From NCBI GenBank assembly GCA_946887105.1, contig CAMPKJ010000008.1, positions 1 through 47,628 on the forward strand: a stretch of DNA of 47,628 nucleotides. The letters run 5' to 3'. A program made the translations under genes and the position numbers. How positions within the stretch are numbered: position 1 is the stretch's first letter; each line of letters begins with the position of its first letter. Positions 26,664 to 34,602 of the stretch are shown here, piece after piece. This DNA is from an uncultured Acidobacteriota bacterium (GTDB lineage: Bacteria; Acidobacteriota; Thermoanaerobaculia; Gp7-AA8). The notes under the pieces are model-generated. The model saw nothing but the letters and a program-made list of their open reading frames with translations, did not search any database and had not been told where the DNA came from.

Positions 26664-26757
26664 GTTCCTCGGTTCCTCGGTTCCTCGGAGTTCCTCGGGG
26701 TGACGGCGGCCTGGCTCCTCCGAGGAACTCCGAGGAACCGAGGAACTCCGAGGAACT
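26664..26757. repeat. Inverted tandem-unit repeat, CCTCGG/CCGAGG family, copy 2
   Basis: The best-preserved copy: 26672-26698 pairs perfectly with 26720-26746 over 27 bp around a 21-nt loop, and the arms continue with one 2-nt slip. Units are TTCCTCGG (8 nt) and AGTTCCTCGG (10 nt). It fills the lolA-yajQ spacer, ending 7 nt after the lolA stop, and brings a GAGG close to the yajQ start. Confidence 0.92.
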
Positions 26758-26764
26758 CGTCTGA

Positions 26765-27382
26765 TCAATCCGCCCGAATCACCTGCACGCCCGCGGGCGG
26801 CGCGAACCGGAACGTGTCCGCGGATACGGCGCGGCGATGATATCCCGAGAAGTCGAACGAGGTCCTGTTGCCTTCGCGGTCCGCGTATTCGATGCGCTGG
26901 ATGAGGTGCGTGGTTGGCGCGATGGTGACGGTGACGCTCTTCACCAGCGCGGACGGATTGCGCGACTGAAGCGTGGTCACGACGGCGTTGCCGCGTTTCT
27001 GTTCCTTCACGCTGAAGTACTTGTCGCGGGCGCTGGTGTCGCCGAGGAGGAGGAAGGGGAGCTCGCGCTTCCTCGCGTCGTCGACGCGCGCGACGGTGAC
27101 CTGCTTGTCGCCCGGGACATAAAACCAGGAGTTGCTGCCGTCGAACACGAACAGTTTCTGCTCGGGCGCGCTGTAGCTCCAGCGCATGGCCGGAAGCTTG
27201 CCGAACACGACCGAGCCGTTCTCGATCTGACTGGTCTTGAACCCTTTGGCGGTGAAGCGATGGGTGAAGCTCGCCTCCATGCCGGACATTGCGGAGGCGG
27301 CGCGGTCGAGCTCGAGCGGAGCGGCCGCGAGAGAGGTGGCGAACACGAGCACAGCTGTGAGTGCAAATGCAACTTTCTTCAT
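26765..27382 (-). CDS. lolA: Outer-membrane lipoprotein carrier LolA
   Basis: A 205-residue periplasmic protein. A signal peptide (MKKVAFALTAVLVFATSLAAA) precedes the LolA fold: MSGMEASFTHRFTAKGFKTSQIENGSVVFGKLPAMRWSYSAPEQKLFVFDGSNSWFYVP, whose G-x-x-x-M-R-W-x-Y and W-x-Y-x-P residues are family signatures, and a closing helix-strand region TTHLIQRIEYADREGNRTSFDFSGYH. LolA shuttles lipoproteins from the LolCDE complex to the outer membrane. GAGGT 7-8 nt before the ATG supports the start. A LolD-like ATPase lies at 7082, but the other Lol components are not in the window. Confidence 0.88.
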   Translation of the reverse strand: MKKVAFALTAVLVFATSLAAAPLELDRAASAMSGMEASFTHRFTAKGFKTSQIENGSVVFGKLPAMRWSYSAPEQKLFVFDGSNSWFYVPGDKQVTVARVDDARKRELPFLLLGDTSARDKYFSVKEQKRGNAVVTTLQSRNPSALVKSVTVTIAPTTHLIQRIEYADREGNRTSFDFSGYHRRAVSADTFRFAPPAGVQVIRAD

Positions 27383-27412
27383 AGGGTTGACCTCAGCAAC
27401 GACCGCGCCCGG

Positions 27413-27769
27413 CTAGGTCACTTCGATGGAAACGATCGCCGAGTTGACAACAAAGATGCGGTCGTTTTTGCTCCGGTCCAGCGGGAAGAGGAAGAAGCCG
27501 TTGCGCTCGGGGTTGTAGTGCGCCATCCCACGGATGATCTCGCCATCGTTGAACTCGATGGCGATGTTGAGCCCGGCAGCGGGCTCCAGCGTCTCGCCAT
27601 CACGCGCCTGCGGGAAGAAGACCGCCTTCAGATCGGAGAACGGGACGTCGTGCGTGCTGCCGTCGTCCTGGCGCACGTGCAGAACCTCGCGCGAGGGATC
27701 GATCGGGTCGAGCATGGCGCGCTCGGTGCGGCCATCGCGATAACGCAGCACTACTTTTTCGTCGGTCAT
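27413..27769 (-). CDS. Small conserved hypothetical protein coupled to kdsD
   Basis: A 118-residue protein, probably all-beta. The sequence TDEKVVLRYRDGRTERAMLDPIDPSREVLHVRQDDGSTHDVPFSDLKAVFFPQA is followed by a similar second half, LNIAIEFNDGEIIRGMAHYNPERNGFFLFPLDRSKNDRIFVVNSAIVSIEV. Both halves read as a strand, a D-G turn with a charged strand, and V/I-x-V ends, so this could be an internal duplication of a PilZ-like or SH3-like barrel. I do not recognise a named family with confidence. Its ATG overlaps the kdsD stop (ATGA), indicating translational coupling. Confidence 0.6.
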   Translation of the reverse strand: MTDEKVVLRYRDGRTERAMLDPIDPSREVLHVRQDDGSTHDVPFSDLKAVFFPQARDGETLEPAAGLNIAIEFNDGEIIRGMAHYNPERNGFFLFPLDRSKNDRIFVVNSAIVSIEVT

Positions 27770-28758
27770 CAGAAGAGCTCGAGACCCCACAGGTCGTGGA
27801 TGTGAATGATACCTTCGACGCGCTGCGCATCATCGACGATGAAGAGCGAGGTGATCTTGCGCTCTTCCATCACCTGCAGCGCCACGGAAGCCAATTCGCT
27901 GCCGGAGACGGTCACCGGATTGCGCTTCATCGACTCGGCGGCGGTCTTGCGCACCACCAGCTCGTCCTGCGCGAGCAGCCGGCGCAGGTCTCCGTCGGAG
28001 ATCACGCCCTGCATGACGCCCGCGTCGTCGACCACGGCGGCGATGCCGAAGCCTTTGCGCGACATTTCGTAAATCACGTCGCGCATGCCGGTGCTCTCGC
28101 GCACGAGCGGAAGGTCGTCGCCGCGATGCATCAACTCGTGCACGCGCAGGAAACGCTTGCCGAGTTTTCCTCCCGGATGGAGGAAGCCGAAGTCCTCTTC
28201 GCGGAAACCGCGCCGCACCAGGAGCGCCATCGCCAGCGCGTCGCCGAGCGCGAGGGTGGCCGTCGTCGAGGCGGTCGGCGCGAGTCCGAGCGGACACGCT
28301 TCCTTCGAGATGGATGCATTCAGATGATGGTCCGCACCGCGCGCGAGCGTCGATGCGGGATTGCCGGTGATGGCGATGATCTCCGCGCCGACGCGCTTGA
28401 TGCTCGGCAGCAGCCGCACCAGCTCCTCGGTCTCGCCGGAGTTGGAGATGGCCAGCACGACGTCGCCGCGCACGAGCATCCCCAGATCGCCGTGAATGGC
28501 TTCGGTCGGATGCATGAAGAACGACGGCGTGCCGGTGGAGGCGAGCGTGGCGCTGATCTTCTTGCAGATGATGCCCGACTTGCCGACGCCCATCGTGACC
28601 ACGCGGCCCTTGCACTCGGCGACCAGCTCCACCGCGTCGATGAAGTGCTGATCGAGGTGCTCGATCACGCCGAGGATCGCGGCCGCTTCCACTTCGAGCA
28701 CGCGTTTCGCCTCCGCGATCGCGGGGTGAAACGGCTGTTCGAGGGGCGCCTGCGTCAT
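27769..28758 (-). CDS. kdsD: D-arabinose 5-phosphate isomerase (SIS plus CBS pair)
   Basis: A 329-residue enzyme converting ribulose 5-phosphate to arabinose 5-phosphate, the first step towards KDO and lipopolysaccharide. The SIS domain includes VVTMGVGKSGIICKKISATLASTGTPSFFMHPTEAIHGDLGML and LAISNSGETEELVRLLPSIK; a CBS pair follows (HRGDDLPLVRESTGMRDVIYEMSRKGFGIAAVVDD and NPVTVSGSELASVALQVM). The family is about 320-330 residues. The ATG at 28758 is preferred to 28767 because a TACCAT hexamer ends 7 nt upstream of it. Its stop overlaps the next gene's start. Confidence 0.94.
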   Translation of the reverse strand: MTQAPLEQPFHPAIAEAKRVLEVEAAAILGVIEHLDQHFIDAVELVAECKGRVVTMGVGKSGIICKKISATLASTGTPSFFMHPTEAIHGDLGMLVRGDVVLAISNSGETEELVRLLPSIKRVGAEIIAITGNPASTLARGADHHLNASISKEACPLGLAPTASTTATLALGDALAMALLVRRGFREEDFGFLHPGGKLGKRFLRVHELMHRGDDLPLVRESTGMRDVIYEMSRKGFGIAAVVDDAGVMQGVISDGDLRRLLAQDELVVRKTAAESMKRNPVTVSGSELASVALQVMEERKITSLFIVDDAQRVEGIIHIHDLWGLELF

Positions 28759-28765
28759 GTCCGGC

Positions 28766-28771
28766 ATGGTA
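28766..28771 (-). promoter_or_regulatory. -10-like TACCAT, probable leaderless kdsD promoter
   Basis: TAATACCAT on the minus strand ends 7 nt before the ATG at 28758. It overlaps the alternative ATG 28767, which would therefore not be transcribed if this promoter is used. Confidence 0.4.
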
Positions 28772-28791
28772 TTACAAGGTTCGCGAATCGC

Positions 28792-29709
28792 TCAGGGTTC
28801 ACCGCGCGCACGCCGCTCCTGCGGCGCGAGCGCGTGGTAGATCATCGCGGAGACCGGCACCTCGATGCCGCTCTCACGCGCCAGCCGTACGATCGCGCCG
28901 AGCTGCGCGTCGAGCTCGGACGGCTTGCCGTCCATGATGTCGCGCTGCATGGACGAGGTGGCGTCGGGCGCCAGTCCGTCGTAGCGATGCCAGGTGCGCT
29001 CGATCGCGTCGGCGCCGAGATCGACGCCGCGCGCGCTCGCCAGCTGCAGCACTTCGCGCAACGAGCGATCGACGATCGCGCGGATCTCGGGATCGGCGCG
29101 CCAGACGCCGACCGGGACGCGCGTGAGCGCGCCGATGCCGCTCATCGTGGCGATGAAGAGAAACTTGGTCCACATCGAGCGGCGGATGTCGGGTGGCACT
29201 TCGACGTGTACGTTTGCTTGCGCGAACGCCGCGCGCAGCCGCTCGACGCGTTCGCTGCGGCGATGGTCGAGCTCTCCGAACATGACCATCGGCTCCGACG
29301 CGGCATGCCGGATGTGACCCGGTGCGACGGCATAGCTGACGATCGCGCAGAGACCGCCGGCGACGTGCTGCGCGCCAACGATGTCCGCGAGCACTTCCGG
29401 CGCATCGATGCCGTTCTCGAGCGGCACGACCATCGTGCCGTCGTGCAGCATCGGCGCGAGTTGCGTCGCCGCGTCGGGAATCTGCCACGCCTTCACGGCC
29501 ATGAGAATCGCGTCGTACTGGCCGGCCGGCGTGACCTGCACGGGATCGATGACGAAATCGCCGAGGATGCTCTCGACGCGCAGACCGTGCGCGCGCAACG
29601 CGTCGAGCGTGGCTCCGCGGGCGACGAACGTCACGTCGTAGCCCGCCTGCGCGAGCCTGCCGCCGAAGTAACCGCCGACGCCGCCGACGCCGATGACCGC
29701 GATGCGCAT
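28792..29709 (-). CDS. panE: 2-dehydropantoate 2-reductase (ketopantoate reductase)
   Basis: A 305-residue NADPH-dependent reductase of pantothenate synthesis. It opens MRIAVIGVGGVGGYFGGRLAQAGYDVTFVARG, the Rossmann G-x-G-x-x-G nucleotide site, followed by DAILMAVKAWQ and PLENGIDAPEVLADIVG. The C-terminal catalytic segment has KFLFIATMSGIGALTRVPVGVW with the conserved Lys/Asn environment and SSMQRDIMDGKPSELDAQLGAIVRLARE, whose D-x-x-x-G-K/R-P-S/T-E-x-x motif is diagnostic. The ATG at 29709 is preferred over ATG 29718 because TGTAAT ends 7 nt before it. The gene is 34 nt from kdsD on the same strand and, with coaD in the window, belongs to CoA metabolism. Confidence 0.9.
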   Translation of the reverse strand: MRIAVIGVGGVGGYFGGRLAQAGYDVTFVARGATLDALRAHGLRVESILGDFVIDPVQVTPAGQYDAILMAVKAWQIPDAATQLAPMLHDGTMVVPLENGIDAPEVLADIVGAQHVAGGLCAIVSYAVAPGHIRHAASEPMVMFGELDHRRSERVERLRAAFAQANVHVEVPPDIRRSMWTKFLFIATMSGIGALTRVPVGVWRADPEIRAIVDRSLREVLQLASARGVDLGADAIERTWHRYDGLAPDATSSMQRDIMDGKPSELDAQLGAIVRLARESGIEVPVSAMIYHALAPQERRARGEP

Positions 29710-29716
29710 CGGGCGC

Positions 29717-29722
29717 ATTACA
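29717..29722 (-). promoter_or_regulatory. -10-like TGTAAT, probable leaderless panE promoter
   Basis: TGTAAT ends 7 nt before the ATG at 29709, with no Shine-Dalgarno. It covers the alternative upstream ATG at 29718 and so decides the start. Confidence 0.4.
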
Positions 29723-29763
29723 AACGCATCACCGCCACGGCTGCAAGAGCGATCGCGGACTGA

Positions 29764-30285
29764 TCACGCCGTCGGCCGCGGTTTCCACGCGCCTTCGGCG
29801 CGATGGCTCCTGATCCAGACCTCGTCCACCGCGCCTTCATCGAGCATCTTCGCGATCCAGACGATCTGGCCGGTGTGCGTGGCGAGGTGCATGGCGACGT
29901 TGATGACGTCTTCGAAGACGATCGAGTGCATGTCCGGCTCGGGTGAAGGTTCGCCGAGGGACTCCGGCGTCAGGCGAGCGAACGTTCGTTCGGCGTTCGC
30001 GACCATCTCGTCGAAGCGCGCCAGCACTTCGCTCTTCGGCAGCATGCGCCGTTCCGCAAACTCGGCGGCGCGGTCGCGCGTGTAGTCGAGGCCGCCGAGA
30101 TTGCGGTTCAGGTAGTGGTTCAGCGAGCCGGTGAGGTGCACGACCAGGTTGCCGATCGAGTTCGATTTCTCGTTGGGGCGCCACCAGAGCTGCTCGTCGG
30201 TGAGAGAGGCCAGTGCGGCGCGGACCTGCGCCGGAAAAACGGCCGTGATGCGTGCCCGCAGTGCGGCCAGTGCGATATCGTTCAT
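29764..30285 (-). CDS. DinB-family protein
   Basis: A 173-residue soluble protein with the DinB four-helix fold: ITAVFPAQVRAALASLTDEQLWWRPNEKSNSIGNLVVHLTGSLNHYLNRNL in helices one and two, and DVINVAMHLATHTGQIVWIAKML near the C-terminus. The metal-binding histidines of the family appear as VVHL (first helix pair) and the MHLATH pair. DinB proteins include thiol-dependent transferases such as bacillithiol enzymes; the substrate here is unknown. The start at 30285 is the ATG opening the conserved helix; an ATG at 30291 adds two residues. It is divergent from pckA with a 57-nt spacer. Confidence 0.85.
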   Translation of the reverse strand: MNDIALAALRARITAVFPAQVRAALASLTDEQLWWRPNEKSNSIGNLVVHLTGSLNHYLNRNLGGLDYTRDRAAEFAERRMLPKSEVLARFDEMVANAERTFARLTPESLGEPSPEPDMHSIVFEDVINVAMHLATHTGQIVWIAKMLDEGAVDEVWIRSHRAEGAWKPRPTA

Positions 30286-30300
30286 GCACATATTTTGCTG

Positions 30301-30306
30301 TAGAAT
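30301..30306 (+). promoter_or_regulatory. -10-like TAGAAT for pckA
   Basis: TGTAGAATCC lies 36 nt before the pckA ATG. A start site near 30313 would give a 30-nt leader containing the pckA ribosome site AAGGA. A -35 box is not evident. The same TAGAATCC word precedes parA and lptFG. Confidence 0.4.
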
Positions 30307-30342
30307 CCGCCGCCAAAAAATTCGCACTGAAAAGGACTCCCC

Positions 30343-31902
30343 ATGAGCGTGATCGACACACAGGAGAAGACACTTCCGGTCGAACCGAAATCGGTCGTCT
30401 GGAATCCCACTCCGGCCCAGTTGCGGGAGTTCGCCGCGCAGATGCCGAATGCGCGTGAGACCGAGTTCGGAAACCTCAACGTGGCCACACGGGTGGTGTC
30501 GCGCTCCAAGGGCTCGACGTTCGTCGTCACCGACACTCCCGAGCAGCACTCCGATCAGACCATCTCCCGCGGCGAATACGCGCGCATGGCCAGGATCCAG
30601 GATGACTTCATCCGCAACCGCGACATGCTGGTGATCGAAGGCTTCATCGGCAACGATCCGGAGTTCCGCGTCCCCGCGCGCCTGATCATCGAGAAGGCCA
30701 ACGCGAACATCGCGGCCATGCAGCACATCCTCTATTACCCCGCCACGGCGGAAGAAATCGCCACCTTCGAGCCCGCGGTCACGGTGATCTACACGCCGAA
30801 CCTGAAGGCCGAAGGGTATCCGGACGAGCGCCTGATCGCGGTCGACCTCGAGAACTACATCACCCGCGTCTTCAACTCCGACTACTTCGGCGAGTCGAAG
30901 AAGGGCGGCCTGCGCATGTGGAACAAGCTCGTGTACGAGCGCGGCGGTCTGGCGCTGCACGCGGGCTGCAAGGTCATACCGGTGGGCGACCGCAAGCGCG
31001 TTGGCCTGATCGTCGGACTGTCCGGCACCGGCAAGACCACCACCACGTTCACCAAGCAGAACGACTCGCAGCCGGTCCAGGACGACTTCTGCGCGCTGAT
31101 GCCGGGCGGCAAAGTCTACGCGACCGAAAACGGCTGCTTCGCCAAGACCTTCGGCCTCAATCCGAACGACGAGCCGACCATCTATCACGCGTGCGCGTCG
31201 CCGCACGCGTATCTCGAAAACGTCTCGCAGAACGAGGAAGGGAAAGTCGACTACTTCGACACCTCGTACACGCCGAATGGCCGCTCGGTCATTCGCATGG
31301 AAGACATCGCCGGCGCCGCCGACGCGCGCGAGCTCGATCGCGCCGACTTCCTGCTGATCCTGAACCGCAACGAGAACATCATCCCGGCGGTGGCGAAGCT
31401 CGAGGGACCGCTGGCTGCCGCGTACTTCATGCTCGGCGAGACCAAGGGCACGAGCGCGGGCGGCGCCGCCGAAGCCGGCAAGTCGCTGCGCGTCCCCGGC
31501 ACGAATCCGTTCTTCCCGCTGCTGCACGCCTATCAGGGCAACCGCATGCTCGAGCTGATGAAAGACAATCCGATGGATGTCTACCTGATGAACACCGGCT
31601 CGATCGGGGGCGACGGCAAGGCCGAAGGGTCGAAGAAGGTGAAGATCCAGCACTCGTCCGCGGTCGTGAAGGCGATCGCCGAGGGAACCATCAAGTGGGA
31701 AAAGGACCCGGACTTCGGCTACCTCGTGGCCACGGAAGTCCCGGGCATCGACGACCCCGACTACCTCCAGCCGAAGAAGATGTACGAGCGCCAGGGGAGA
31801 CTCGACGAGTACAACCAGCTGGTCGCGAAGTACAACAACGACCGCCGCGAGTACCTGCGGAAGTGGAAGGGGTTGGACGCGGAGATTGTGGACGCGATCT
31901 GA
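30343..31902 (+). CDS. pckA: Phosphoenolpyruvate carboxykinase (ATP)
   Basis: A 519-residue enzyme converting oxaloacetate and ATP to phosphoenolpyruvate in gluconeogenesis. The kinase-type P-loop is VGLSGTGKTTT (224-234). Upstream lie GGLALHAGCKVIPVGDRKRVGLIV, a variant of the PEPCK-specific region, and later the PEPCK-family FAKTFGLNPNDEPTIY region. Length and order fit the ATP-dependent class, though residues around the substrate site differ from the Escherichia enzyme (for example HAGCK in place of the usual metal-site wording), so it may be a divergent subgroup. AAGGA 7 nt before the ATG supports the start. It converges with lptFG across a large inverted repeat. Confidence 0.88.
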   Translation: MSVIDTQEKTLPVEPKSVVWNPTPAQLREFAAQMPNARETEFGNLNVATRVVSRSKGSTFVVTDTPEQHSDQTISRGEYARMARIQDDFIRNRDMLVIEGFIGNDPEFRVPARLIIEKANANIAAMQHILYYPATAEEIATFEPAVTVIYTPNLKAEGYPDERLIAVDLENYITRVFNSDYFGESKKGGLRMWNKLVYERGGLALHAGCKVIPVGDRKRVGLIVGLSGTGKTTTTFTKQNDSQPVQDDFCALMPGGKVYATENGCFAKTFGLNPNDEPTIYHACASPHAYLENVSQNEEGKVDYFDTSYTPNGRSVIRMEDIAGAADARELDRADFLLILNRNENIIPAVAKLEGPLAAAYFMLGETKGTSAGGAAEAGKSLRVPGTNPFFPLLHAYQGNRMLELMKDNPMDVYLMNTGSIGGDGKAEGSKKVKIQHSSAVVKAIAEGTIKWEKDPDFGYLVATEVPGIDDPDYLQPKKMYERQGRLDEYNQLVAKYNNDRREYLRKWKGLDAEIVDAI

Positions 31903-31908
31903 CAGCTC

Positions 31909-31997
31909 GAGTCGCAAAGTCTCAAAGTCGCAAAGTCTCAAAGAGCGCGCCGGCGCGTGTCTCTTTGAGACTTTGTCACTTTGAGACTTTGCGACTC
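31909..31997. repeat. Inverted tandem-unit repeat, GTCGCAAAG/GTCTCAAAG family, copy 2
   Basis: Arms 31909-31945 and 31961-31997 are 37 nt each and complementary at 35 positions; the 15-nt loop is itself GC-palindromic (CGCGCCGGCGCG). It starts 7 nt after the pckA stop and ends 2 nt before the lptFG stop, so it fills the convergent spacer and could end transcription from both sides. Confidence 0.95.
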
Positions 31998-31998
31998 T

Positions 31999-34425
31999 TT
32001 ACGTCTCCACATTCAAAAACAGATACCCTGCCGCCAGTCCGAACAGGATGTTGGCCGCCCAGGCGGCCAGCAGCGGCGGGAGGTTTCCGACTTCGCCGAA
32101 CTTCGTGAACAGGCCGAAGACGATGAAGTAGATGATGCCCAGGAGCAGGGCCAGGCCGATGCCGTACAGCGCGCCGCGTTTGCCCATCCGGAATGCGAAC
32201 GGCAGCGCGATCAGCGCCATCACGATGCTGAGTGCCGGCCATGACGTCTTCTCGTACAGCTTCACCGCCAGCGCGTCCGCGGAGTAGCCGGTTGCGCGGA
32301 GTGTGGCCAGGTAGCGCCGGAGCTGTGCGTACGTCATCTGATCCGGCAGGCGCACTTCCAGCGCGAAGTCCTCCGGCGTCTCCGGATAATTCAGCACCAG
32401 CGGTTCGCGAATCAGCGTGTACGTCGACGGCGCATTATCGGGGAACGAGCGCACCCATCCGTCGCGGAAGACCCAACCCTGGCCGTTCCACTCCGCGCGA
32501 TTGGCGTAGACGCGGCGCGTCATGCGGAACTCGGTCGGATGCAGCTCGAAGACCTGCACCTGCGTGAGGCGCTGGTTGTCGCGGTCATAGTCGAGGAAGT
32601 TGATCAGATACCGCCCTTTGCCGAGGTACCAGAGCTTCTGCTGATCGGCGGCGGTGACGGGGGGCTTTCCGTCGATCTGGCGTTTGAGCTCCTCGAGCCG
32701 CTGCGACGAGTAGGGCAGGATGAAGTCGAGCAGCAGGTACGCGAAGACGCTCATCAGCGCGGCCACGGCCAGCACGGGCAGGCCGATGCGATAGAGCGAG
32801 ACGCCGCTCGATTTGATGGCCGTGACTTCGTTGTTCTTGGCCAGCATCGCGAAGGTCACCAGCGTCGAAACCAGCACCGAGATCGGCACGGTCCAGTTCA
32901 ACACGCTGAAGATGTAGAAGCGGTAGTAGCGCAGCAGCGTCGAGGCGGCCACGCCGTGCTCCTGCGCGTCGCGCGCCTTGTCGGTGTAGTCGATGATCAG
33001 CGACAGCGCCGCGACCGACAGCAGCACCAGGCCGAGCACTTTCAGGAACTCGCGCAGGATGTAGCGATCGAGGATGTTCGGAAAGGTGATGTCGAAACGG
33101 GAGAGCGCTGACGGCTCGTCCTCGACCACCGCCGCCGCCGTACGCGAGCGGCGGTCCAGGAGCCGGCGGATCTGCAGCGCCGCGCGGCTGAAGATGCTGC
33201 CTCCCGGCCGCGCCGCGAAGTCGCGGTTGGCGCGGCCGAGGAGATACAGACCGCTCGCGAACAGGATCAGATTGGCGCCCCACATGCCCAGCCACGCCGG
33301 GATCTTGCCGGCCGTGGCGAGCTGCTCGCCGTTGTTGATCATCAGATAGTAGAAAACGATGATCGCGATACTCAACGTGAATCCTGAGCTTTTCCCGCCG
33401 CGGCGGTTCGTGATCCCGAGCGGCAACCCCAGCACGCCGAAGGCGATGCACGCGAACGGGATGGCGAACTTCTTGTGGATCTCGACGCGGGCCATGTTCC
33501 GCGCGATGCGGTCGTTCTGGCTGCGGCCCTGTTCGTAGCGGCGTTGGGCGTCGAGCAGCTCGCGCAGGTCCATCTCGCGCAGAGACCGGCCGAGCGCGTT
33601 CGGATCGAACGTACTGCCGCTGGACGGCAGCCGGATGCGCTGCGTGGCGTTCTTGGTCAGATCGTAGCGGTCGGGACGGCGCGGATCCCAGACGTGTGTC
33701 TCCGCGCCAGCGAGATTCATCCAGATTTCCTTCGAGGCGCCCATGAGCGCGAGGCTGCCGGCTTCGGCGACGATGAGCCGCTGACCGACACCTTGCTGCG
33801 ACAATCCGGCGAGCTGTTCCTCGTCCGGCGCCGCCGCCAGCGCGCCCATCTGCGTGGGCGTCTGCGGGTCCGTCGACTCGTCCGCGCGGCTGTCCGCCAC
33901 GAACACGCCTTTCCATTGACCCGTGACCGGATCGATGTCGTCGACGTAGATCATCAGATTCGCATAGCCGGTGTGGAAGACGCGCGGCTTGACGACGTTC
34001 TCGGCGGCCGACGTGGTCAGCTCCGCCTGCAGCGCCACGAACTGGCGGTTGCTCTCCGGCATCACGTAATTGATCAGGTAAAAGTTGAGGCCGAACATCA
34101 GGAAGCTGAAGAGGAACACCGGCCGGTAGATGGTGCGCGTGGAGATGCCCAGCGCGCGCATGGCCACGATTTCCGAGTCGGACGAGAGGCGGCCGACGGC
34201 GATCAGGATGCCGAACAGCAGCGACATCGGCAGGGTCAGCACGATGATGTGCGGCAGGATGAACACCAGGAGCTTGCCGACCACGGCGCCGGAGAGGGAG
34301 CGCTTGATGATCAGCCCGGCCATGTCGAAGAGCTGCCGCATGAGGATGATCGAGGTGTAGAAGACGAAGCCGAGAACGGTCGGCCCGATCATTTCCTTGA
34401 GGACGTAGCGGGAGAAGATCTTCAT
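31999..34425 (-). CDS. Fused LptF-LptG lipopolysaccharide export permease
   Basis: An 808-residue membrane protein carrying both permeases of the LPS exporter in one chain. Residues about 1-395 are the LptF part: MKIFSRYVLKEMIGPTVLGFVFYTSIILMRQLFDMA, then a large periplasmic region, then KKFAIPFACIAFGVLGLPLGITNRRGGKSSGF. After a linker the LptG part starts near 465 with NILDRYILREFLKVLGLVLLSVAALSLIIDYTDKARD and ends with KTSWPALSIVMALIALPFAFRMGKRGA. Two separate genes are the usual form. The ATPase LptB is encoded at 46793-47545; LptA/C are not seen. The ATG at 34425 begins the first LptF helix. Confidence 0.88.
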   Translation of the reverse strand: MKIFSRYVLKEMIGPTVLGFVFYTSIILMRQLFDMAGLIIKRSLSGAVVGKLLVFILPHIIVLTLPMSLLFGILIAVGRLSSDSEIVAMRALGISTRTIYRPVFLFSFLMFGLNFYLINYVMPESNRQFVALQAELTTSAAENVVKPRVFHTGYANLMIYVDDIDPVTGQWKGVFVADSRADESTDPQTPTQMGALAAAPDEEQLAGLSQQGVGQRLIVAEAGSLALMGASKEIWMNLAGAETHVWDPRRPDRYDLTKNATQRIRLPSSGSTFDPNALGRSLREMDLRELLDAQRRYEQGRSQNDRIARNMARVEIHKKFAIPFACIAFGVLGLPLGITNRRGGKSSGFTLSIAIIVFYYLMINNGEQLATAGKIPAWLGMWGANLILFASGLYLLGRANRDFAARPGGSIFSRAALQIRRLLDRRSRTAAAVVEDEPSALSRFDITFPNILDRYILREFLKVLGLVLLSVAALSLIIDYTDKARDAQEHGVAASTLLRYYRFYIFSVLNWTVPISVLVSTLVTFAMLAKNNEVTAIKSSGVSLYRIGLPVLAVAALMSVFAYLLLDFILPYSSQRLEELKRQIDGKPPVTAADQQKLWYLGKGRYLINFLDYDRDNQRLTQVQVFELHPTEFRMTRRVYANRAEWNGQGWVFRDGWVRSFPDNAPSTYTLIREPLVLNYPETPEDFALEVRLPDQMTYAQLRRYLATLRATGYSADALAVKLYEKTSWPALSIVMALIALPFAFRMGKRGALYGIGLALLLGIIYFIVFGLFTKFGEVGNLPPLLAAWAANILFGLAAGYLFLNVET

Positions 34426-34436
34426 TGGCGACGCGG

Positions 34437-34442
34437 ATTCTA
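34437..34442 (-). promoter_or_regulatory. -10-like TAGAAT for lptFG
   Basis: CGTAGAATCCGCG on the minus strand ends 11 nt before the ATG at 34425, so the leader would be about 4 nt. It repeats the word found before parA and pckA. Confidence 0.4.
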
Positions 34443-34521
34443 CGACGCGGGATTTGGGCCAGCGTTGGGTTTCCACAGGGTCTCGTAAGATGGATTATGT
34501 TAAGTCGTGAGTGCGGCAACG

Positions 34522-34602
34522 GGCGTTGGGCGGTAGGCGTTTGGGAGATCTCGACTCATGGGCGCATGAGCGCAAGCTCCCGAACGCCTGCCGCCCAACG
34601 CC
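34522..34602. repeat. Inverted repeat, GGCGTTGGG family, copy 1, with nested hairpin
   Basis: Arms 34522-34547 and 34577-34602 pair over 26 bp; the two non-Watson-Crick positions are G-U pairs. The loop contains an inner hairpin CTCATG-GGCG-CATGAG (34555-34570). The right arm covers the stop codon of the receiver-domain gene. A short relative lies at 44685-44711. Confidence 0.9.

Noticed and set aside
29764..31941. 725-codon minus-strand open frame covering pckA
   Set aside because: Only its last 174 codons (DinB) have family features; the rest is antisense to pckA and lacks motifs, so DinB was started at 30285.
25057..31997. The GTCGCAAAG elements as a CRISPR array
   Set aside because: Units are only 8-9 nt, arranged as inverted arms without unique spacers, and no cas genes are present.
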